Assembly: GCA_030727085.1 (NCBI GenBank)
Contig: JANRCF010000046.1
Span: 1-12,953, forward strand
Source: Alphaproteobacteria bacterium
Lineage (GTDB): Bacteria > Pseudomonadota > Alphaproteobacteria > Paracaedibacterales > CAIOTO01
Reading direction: 5' to 3'
Length of the DNA stretch: 12,953 nt
Part shown: positions 8,375 through 12,953 of the stretch, piece by piece
How the letters are laid out: each line of letters starts with the position of its first letter
How positions within the stretch are numbered: position 1 is the stretch's first letter
Translations under genes and position numbers: made by a program
Notes under the pieces: generated by a model
What the model saw: the letters and a program-made list of their open reading frames with translations, nothing else
Told to the model about the DNA's origin: nothing
The model's database searches: none

Positions 8375-9241
8375 ATGCCAAGACCTAAGGAAAACCGCCA
8401 TATCCCCACCCTTATTAACCGAAAACCAGTTCACTCAATTTATCTTAAAGCATCTTCCCAAACGTCAGAGCGGCCCTGTTTTAAAAACATCCGTTTTCAA
8501 AATATTTAATTACATTATGAAATTTTTGTATACGGGCTGTCAGTGGAAGGAGCTCCCCATTGATTTGAATTCAGATGGAAAACCAGAAATTCATTGCACA
8601 CGTTTTTTCGCATTTTTAAGCATTGGATTAGAAACAAAGTTTTTACTAAAGTTTTTGAAAATTCGGTTTCTGCTTTAAAACAATTTAGATTATTGGATAC
8701 ATCTATTTTGCATGGTGACGGCACAACAACCGTTGCAAACAGGAGAGGGGACAACATCGGATACAGTGGTCACAAACATATAAAGGGTGATAAAATAGCT
8801 GCTTTTTGTGATCGACTGTGTAATATTATTGCGCCATTTGCCACGGCTCCTGGTAACAGACATGAATCAGAAATGTTTCCAGAATCGTTTGAACCTCTTA
8901 AAAAAATTATAAAAAAAGTTGGGTATATACCTTAAAAACTGCATTGCCAGCCTTGATTCTGCCTATGATAATGCACACCAACCCGTAAAAAAATATTTAA
9001 TGCAGGTATACGCCAAATATAAAAGAAAATCCCCGCAATCTGAAAAAAACAAAACGAGCCCGCAATTTAATATACGAAGACGACATTTTTCAAGAACGCT
9101 TTAAATACTATTGAGCGTGTTTTTGCATAGGAAGACAAATTCAAGCGTCTTCTTATGCGATTTGAACGTATTAGCTTACATCACTTTTCTTTGAAGTTGT
9201 TGGCCTATACGATGATCAATCTTGGGCATTTCTGCGGATAA
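8375..9241 (+). pseudogene. Decayed IS5-like DDE transposase
   Basis: Joining pieces from different frames recovers a transposase of roughly 289 codons. Fragments in order: MPRPKENRHIPTL (from ATG 8375); LTENQFTQFILKHLPKRQSG through YTGCQWKELPID to about 8600; HTFFRIFKHWIRNK through RHESEMFPESFEPLKK to about 8930; LKNCIASLDSAYDNAH to about 8985; KIFNAG; NIKENPRNLKKTKRAR through YEDDIFQERFK; then TIERVFA, a TAG stop at 9128-9130, and EDKFKRLLMRFERISLHHFS to TAA 9239-9241. The likely catalytic triad is still readable: Asp in LLDTS (8696-8698), Asp in ASLDSAYD (8955-8957) and Glu in TIERVFA (9113-9115). At least five frame changes plus the stop make it non-functional. Assignment to the IS5/IS4-like DDE group is from motif layout; the exact IS is not recognised. 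Confidence 0.85.
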
Positions 9242-9455
9242 AAAACAACGTTTATGACGCGCACAATGCTGCATTTGAAATGGAGCAAATACTTTTATAT
9301 TTAATTTTACGATTTACAGAAAAATCTAAACCGAGCACTTTCGAAAGACTTCTTAATACACCCCGAATTGGAAGGGTCATATTGTGACGGAACTTTTACC
9401 TAATCAATTACGCTTATGTTTTTAGAAGCATTCCCTTGAATCATAAATGCGTCAC
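9242..9455. other. Non-coding gap between transposase remnant and the convergent gene
   Basis: About 214 bases with no supported gene on either strand. Short open pieces in the + direction (one begins NLNRALSKDFL) match nothing I recognise. It may include the right end of the insertion sequence and the 3' untranslated region of the leftward operon. A weak GCATT/AATGC stem (about 9428-9450) has no T-run, so I do not call a terminator. Confidence 0.45.
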
Positions 9456-10334
9456 TTATGGATTACAAAACTCACAATTCCCCGGATCCGAATGTTTTAG
9501 TCCATGAAAAGGCTCATACTTTTCTTCATAACTACATCGAGTACAACCAAAAATATCATGTTTGGTCATCTTTGTTTCTGACTTGCAGCATTGACAAGGC
9601 AAACCAGGCTCCACACGAACTTTACCCCAACTGGGCGTATCGCATGCAGGGCAATTCGCAGAAAGTCTATCCGCAAGTTTTTCCGCCAGTTCTTTTATCA
9701 CGGCCATTCTGGATGGATTGAATTGTGCGCGCATATCGGTTTCTACCCATACGTTCCCGTTTGCCGACTGTTTCATGCATTCGGTAAAGACTTTCTTTAA
9801 TTCCAACTGGCAATTAATGCCCTTAAATATAGGCGTTTTTGTTTCTCTGTCACTCGGGCGCAAGATTAACGCATGGGATGGAAATTGCACCGCATCCGCA
9901 AATTTCAATAATTCTTCTAATGAATTGATCGATTCCTTTCGGTAGTTTGTTTTTTCGCTCACATGTGACATATGTAGGTAAAAATCGTGTTTTCGATCGA
10001 TAAAATACAAGATTTCATGATCACACGGCGAGAAAGGAATAAAGGGATGCGGCCCAAAGCTACCTTCACTTGCCAAAGCAAACTCAACCGTATCACCAAG
10101 CAGATCAAATGCCAACTCACACTTTCTTCGGGCGCATTCAAGAGCATTTCCACTACGCTCAACCTCGCCAGAAAACGTACCAAGTTGATCAGTATCAACC
10201 ACATACTCCAACACGCCTGCATTTAGTTTCTCAAAAAACGGCGAAGCTATCGCAATCGACTTGGCATGCTTGGTGGTCAGCACAATGCACCTTCCCGCAT
10301 AAGGAGACCTGGGTTTTAACGATTGCTTTTCCAT
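9456..10334 (-). CDS. DUF6671-like protein with two C-terminal zinc-ribbon-type cysteine clusters, third gene of the dab operon
   Basis: Soluble protein of 292 residues with no membrane segment or signal peptide; function unknown. Its N-terminal part has distinctive motifs: RCIVLTTKHAKSIAIA (15-30), VDTDQLGTFSGE (46-57), CARRKC (67-72) and GSFGPHP (91-97). Near 200-210 is DMRAQFNPSRM. The C-terminus carries eight regularly paired cysteines: C228-x2-C231 with C247-x2-C250, then C264-x2-C267 with C287-x2-C290 (C249 is an extra), as expected of two zinc ribbons. I assign it to DUF6671 from memory of the motifs. The ATG at 10334 lies 19 nt inside the end of dabA, with a weak AGAG upstream, so the two are probably translationally coupled. 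This suggests a job connected with the bicarbonate system, such as assembly, metal supply or regulation, but nothing in the sequence proves it. Confidence 0.8.
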   Translation of the reverse strand: MEKQSLKPRSPYAGRCIVLTTKHAKSIAIASPFFEKLNAGVLEYVVDTDQLGTFSGEVERSGNALECARRKCELAFDLLGDTVEFALASEGSFGPHPFIPFSPCDHEILYFIDRKHDFYLHMSHVSEKTNYRKESINSLEELLKFADAVQFPSHALILRPSDRETKTPIFKGINCQLELKKVFTECMKQSANGNVWVETDMRAQFNPSRMAVIKELAEKLADRLSANCPACDTPSWGKVRVEPGLPCQCCKSETKMTKHDIFGCTRCSYEEKYEPFHGLKHSDPGNCEFCNP

Positions 10335-12544
10335 GTAAAATCTCTATTCAATAAATAGGTTTTTTGCGTATCGGGTTCTATGCAAGCCAGCTTTACCCAG
10401 CCATTTCTAAAAAGTTTTTGCAAAACTGGCTGCGCCTTGATAATTGAATCAAGCATATCCATCGGCGCATAGACAACTGTCATTAACCTTAGAGTCTGGT
10501 GATAGGCATCCGTATCGCTGCTGAAGACAGATTGCAATGGCAGACCCGTCATCAGGTCACTTGCGTTGCCTTGCATAATCCCCATTTTGCCCGTTATGTT
10601 TTTGGTGATTTTACTGCCGCCACCATAAGCCACATTATTCATCGTCGAAAAAAGATATTGCGTGTTTATCCACTGCGCCACAACCATAGGTGCTGTTAAA
10701 ATTGTTGTAAGTGACGTACCTGCAGGATCGTTTGTATAATCATAGGAATGCAGAAAACAACGACCTTCTAAATCAAGTGAGGCTGTGATGTCACGCGGCC
10801 CCACAATAAAGGCAGCATTGCCTGCCAATCCCCATTCAGGACGAACTTGCGCCCAATCCTGTGATCGCAATTTTGTCTTTAGAGCAGATTTAGATGTAAC
10901 TATTCCCTTTTGCATTTTCTCAAGTCGTGTTGCACTGTTCGTGATCCGCGCTTTTTCTAGATTTTCCTTAAGCTTTTGCACGTCAGGGCAATCTCGACGG
11001 CCATAGATAGTCATTTCATCTGTCGTTGTATTATGTTCAGCCGCAACAAAACGCGTTGTTTCTGGAATATCAATACCATTTTTGTGAAGATGAGATCTAA
11101 CCTTTGAACAATTTAGAATAGCCGCGAGTATTTTTGCATTGCTGCCTCCATGCCTGCCACCGCAGGCTCCGCAATCAAGTGCCGTCGCATACGCATTGTT
11201 TTGCGTCGTACTTCCATGTCCACACAACACAACAATAGGTGCAAAATGGTGCGTTAAGCCCATCATTGTAAGCGCATTCTGTGCATAACTGCATTGTTCC
11301 GTAAGCGTGATATCTTCCAGTGAGAGCGTAACGTCATACGATTTTTTGATGGTTTCAGTCGCAGTCTTTTTTAATCGTGAAGCAAGCTTTGGTGAAAAAC
11401 TGCGCAGCCCCATCCAAACCCCACTTGCAAATCCAAGCGACTCTACCAATGCGAAAGGTGTTGTGAAGTTATATTTTAATAACTGATACAGTCTTTTAAA
11501 TCCGATAAGGCGTTCGTGCTCTTTTGAAACATGCTCACATTTTTGATGACCGCACGGGTACTCTTTAACTTCATGTTTTGGGGAAAGTAGAACCGGACAA
11601 GACGCATACGATTCTCCCTTTACTGTATCGGTGATTCTGACAGGAATGCCAAAGAAACCAGCAAAACCAAAGGTTTGATAATCATCTGCTGCCTCTAAGG
11701 CTTTGCGAAAGGGTTCAGAACGCACATCGATGCAAAATACAAGCTGTGCCTTTGGCGTATGCGGAACGTGACGTGTTTGAGCAGATAATTTTTCAAGCAA
11801 GGGCAGATGATAAGAATCTTCAAGTGTTGTTATCTTTTCAAGCGCACAAGGGTTCGCTTTAGATTTTTCCAAAGCGCATTCATGCCACAGAAGTAATTCC
11901 TTAGATTCAGGCCATAGCAACGTGGTAATAATAAGCCTAATTGCTAAATAATCTGCCTGTCTTACTGGGGAATGGTTTGCATCCACACCTGTCCATTCGG
12001 TGCGATATTTGACATGTCCAGCCCACCCTGGGAGCGTGGTCAGCATCAATGTTAAGAATTGTATATGATCCTTCTTGGCTATACCAAGGCCTAGCAGACA
12101 TGCTGAAACGGCCAACTCTGCTGTTTGCGGCAAAGTTTTCAGCCAATTAATCTTTTGTTCATCATTATTATGCAGTTTTGCATCATAAACAGCTAGATGA
12201 CGCCATGCCGTATAGAGCACCGACTCTTTAAATGGCATAGGAATACTTGCCTGACCATCATCAAACAAAACCTGCAGCCATTTAATGGTCTCACGATTCA
12301 CATCATCTATTTCCCTTGGAAGTTCAGATTGTTCAAAATAGGCGGCGCCAATGTTAAGGGCATCCTCTATGGGCAAATCTTCCAATCCTTGGAGAGGATT
12401 CACCGCAATTAGGTTTTTAAGCGGCCAAAATGGCGCAATCGTTTTAAAACTTTCACTCACCGGATTTAACGCCTCTGTTGCTTCATTGTTTTGCATTGTT
12501 ATTTCATGCTCGTAGTTACGTGCTGTTTTCATGACTGTTCTCAT
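10316..12544 (-). CDS. dabA: DabA, zinc-binding subunit of the DAB inorganic carbon uptake complex (DUF2309, YbcC/UPF0753)
   Basis: Large cytoplasmic subunit of the DabAB complex, a beta-carbonic-anhydrase-like protein thought to hydrate CO2 to bicarbonate in one direction, driven by ion flow through DabB. Family marks are APFWPLKNLIAVNPLQGLED near the N-terminus, LVFCIDVRSEPFRKALE, TFGFAGFFG and HGSTTQNNAYATALDCGACG. The four zinc/active-site residues known from Halothiobacillus DabA (C351, D353, H524, C539) correspond to Cys271, Asp273, His443 and Cys458, with near-identical spacing (2, about 170, 15). The protein is 742 residues, at the short end for the family. Its ATG overlaps the dabB stop as ATGA. 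No clear ribosome site precedes it, and Met5 (ATG at 12532-12530) is a possible alternative start. The 3' end overlaps the next gene by 19 nt. Confidence 0.95.
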   Translation of the reverse strand: MRTVMKTARNYEHEITMQNNEATEALNPVSESFKTIAPFWPLKNLIAVNPLQGLEDLPIEDALNIGAAYFEQSELPREIDDVNRETIKWLQVLFDDGQASIPMPFKESVLYTAWRHLAVYDAKLHNNDEQKINWLKTLPQTAELAVSACLLGLGIAKKDHIQFLTLMLTTLPGWAGHVKYRTEWTGVDANHSPVRQADYLAIRLIITTLLWPESKELLLWHECALEKSKANPCALEKITTLEDSYHLPLLEKLSAQTRHVPHTPKAQLVFCIDVRSEPFRKALEAADDYQTFGFAGFFGIPVRITDTVKGESYASCPVLLSPKHEVKEYPCGHQKCEHVSKEHERLIGFKRLYQLLKYNFTTPFALVESLGFASGVWMGLRSFSPKLASRLKKTATETIKKSYDVTLSLEDITLTEQCSYAQNALTMMGLTHHFAPIVVLCGHGSTTQNNAYATALDCGACGGRHGGSNAKILAAILNCSKVRSHLHKNGIDIPETTRFVAAEHNTTTDEMTIYGRRDCPDVQKLKENLEKARITNSATRLEKMQKGIVTSKSALKTKLRSQDWAQVRPEWGLAGNAAFIVGPRDITASLDLEGRCFLHSYDYTNDPAGTSLTTILTAPMVVAQWINTQYLFSTMNNVAYGGGSKITKNITGKMGIMQGNASDLMTGLPLQSVFSSDTDAYHQTLRLMTVVYAPMDMLDSIIKAQPVLQKLFRNGWVKLACIEPDTQKTYLLNRDFTWKSNR

Positions 12545-12953
12545 ATATACGTATATTGGTTGCGATGCGAAGTGACCGTTGATGGTGCTGGCTGACTGGA
12601 ATTAAGTGCTGCAACGTAGCCCTTTAGCATCCACGCAGGTGGTTTGTTTGCTTTTTTATAATGTGAACTAAATAACGTGGCCAACCAAGTAAGTATCAAA
12701 GCAAAGATCCCAGCTATATGAAAGCCATTCAAAGACTGCGGTTGCATCAACTGCATCGGCTCCATCACCCAGGTAACAAGTTGAACGCTGACCCCATAGA
12801 GCAACCCAAAAAGGCTTGTTAAAATCAAAGCTGGAATTAGGTTCTTTAATGTCTTACGTGACAAGATAGACAGTGCAAATTGACTGGCAGAAAGAAACGA
12901 TACAAGCATCAGTACAAGCGTCGTATCACCTGCAAGCCAAGATTTACCACTGG
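12541..12953 (-). CDS. dabB: DabB, NuoL-like proton-translocating membrane subunit (5' partial)
   Basis: C-terminal part of a membrane protein related to NADH-quinone oxidoreductase subunit L and Mrp antiporter subunits. The frame is open to the window edge: upstream of the ATG at 12909 it continues as SGKSWLAGDTTLVL, so that methionine is internal and most of the protein lies outside. About 137 residues are visible, with hydrophobic helices near SLFGLLYGVSVQLVTWVM and IAGIFALILTWLATLF, then a polar tail ending NQYTYI. Alone this tail would be hard to name. The call rests on its ATGA overlap with dabA, because dabB precedes dabA in DAC operons. In the complex DabB is expected to use the cation gradient to drive DabA. 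Confidence 0.85.
   Translation of the reverse strand, partial: SGKSWLAGDTTLVLMLVSFLSASQFALSILSRKTLKNLIPALILTSLFGLLYGVSVQLVTWVMEPMQLMQPQSLNGFHIAGIFALILTWLATLFSSHYKKANKPPAWMLKGYVAALNSSQPAPSTVTSHRNQYTYI

Noticed and set aside
8515..8757. 80-residue open frame on the minus strand within the transposase region.
   Set aside because: It is antisense to clear transposase coding sequence and resembles no known family.
8174..9455. Looked for CRISPR repeats, tRNA genes and small RNA structures in the largest gene-free stretch.
   Set aside because: No regularly spaced repeats, no cloverleaf, and no strong hairpin with T-run were visible.
8187..9490. The 8-base palindrome CGGATCCG occurs at 8187-8194 and 9483-9490, on either side of the IS scar.
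   Set aside because: The right copy is inside the coding end of the DUF6671-like gene, surrounding bases do not match, and two copies of an 8-mer are too little to call repeats or target duplications.
9458..10354. Several + strand open frames of 69-94 codons opposite the DUF6671-like gene.
   Set aside because: The minus-strand frame has coherent cysteine motifs and operon overlap; the + strand translations look like antisense noise.
12545..12556. Perfect AT-rich palindrome ATATACGTATAT just upstream of the dabA start.
   Set aside because: It encodes the last residues of DabB, and short alternating AT palindromes arise easily by chance; there is no second operator-like copy.

Overview
The window (about 13 kb, moderately AT-rich) looks like chromosome from a Gram-negative alphaproteobacterium. 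The main evidence is the ntrY-ntrX-trkA gene order, which is typical of that class, together with a class A PBP1A. The low G+C, a badly decayed insertion sequence and a slimmed-down NtrY suggest a host-associated lineage (Holosporales-like), but that placement is inference.

Left block (1-8173, all + strand): the 3' part of a PBP1A gene (peptidoglycan polymerase/cross-linker, 5' end outside the window); a 12-TM organophosphate:phosphate antiporter-type MFS transporter; then the two-component pair ntrY/ntrX, with a 19-nt overlap, and trkA 7 nt further on. The transporter ends 10 nt before ntrY, so transporter-ntrY-ntrX-trkA reads as one transcription unit. NtrY has no PAS domain between HAMP and HisKA. 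NtrX lacks the GAFTGA loop used to contact sigma-54, so it probably does not work as a classical enhancer-binding activator.

Middle (8174-9455): no intact gene. It holds a transposase pseudogene (IS5-like DDE, 8375-9241) with at least five frame changes and an in-frame stop. It lies just after trkA, where many alphaproteobacteria carry hfq.

Right block (9456-12953, all - strand, read right to left): the end of dabB (NuoL-like membrane subunit), dabA (zinc-binding, beta-carbonic-anhydrase-like subunit with all four expected metal/catalytic-site residues) and a third gene for a soluble protein with two C-terminal four-cysteine clusters, which I assign to the DUF6671 family. dabB and dabA overlap by ATGA, and dabA overlaps the third gene by 19 nt, so all three are probably co-translated. 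DabA plus DabB form an energy-coupled inorganic carbon (DAC) uptake system. The tightly linked zinc-ribbon protein of unknown function is the most interesting lead in the window. The two blocks converge on the IS scar.
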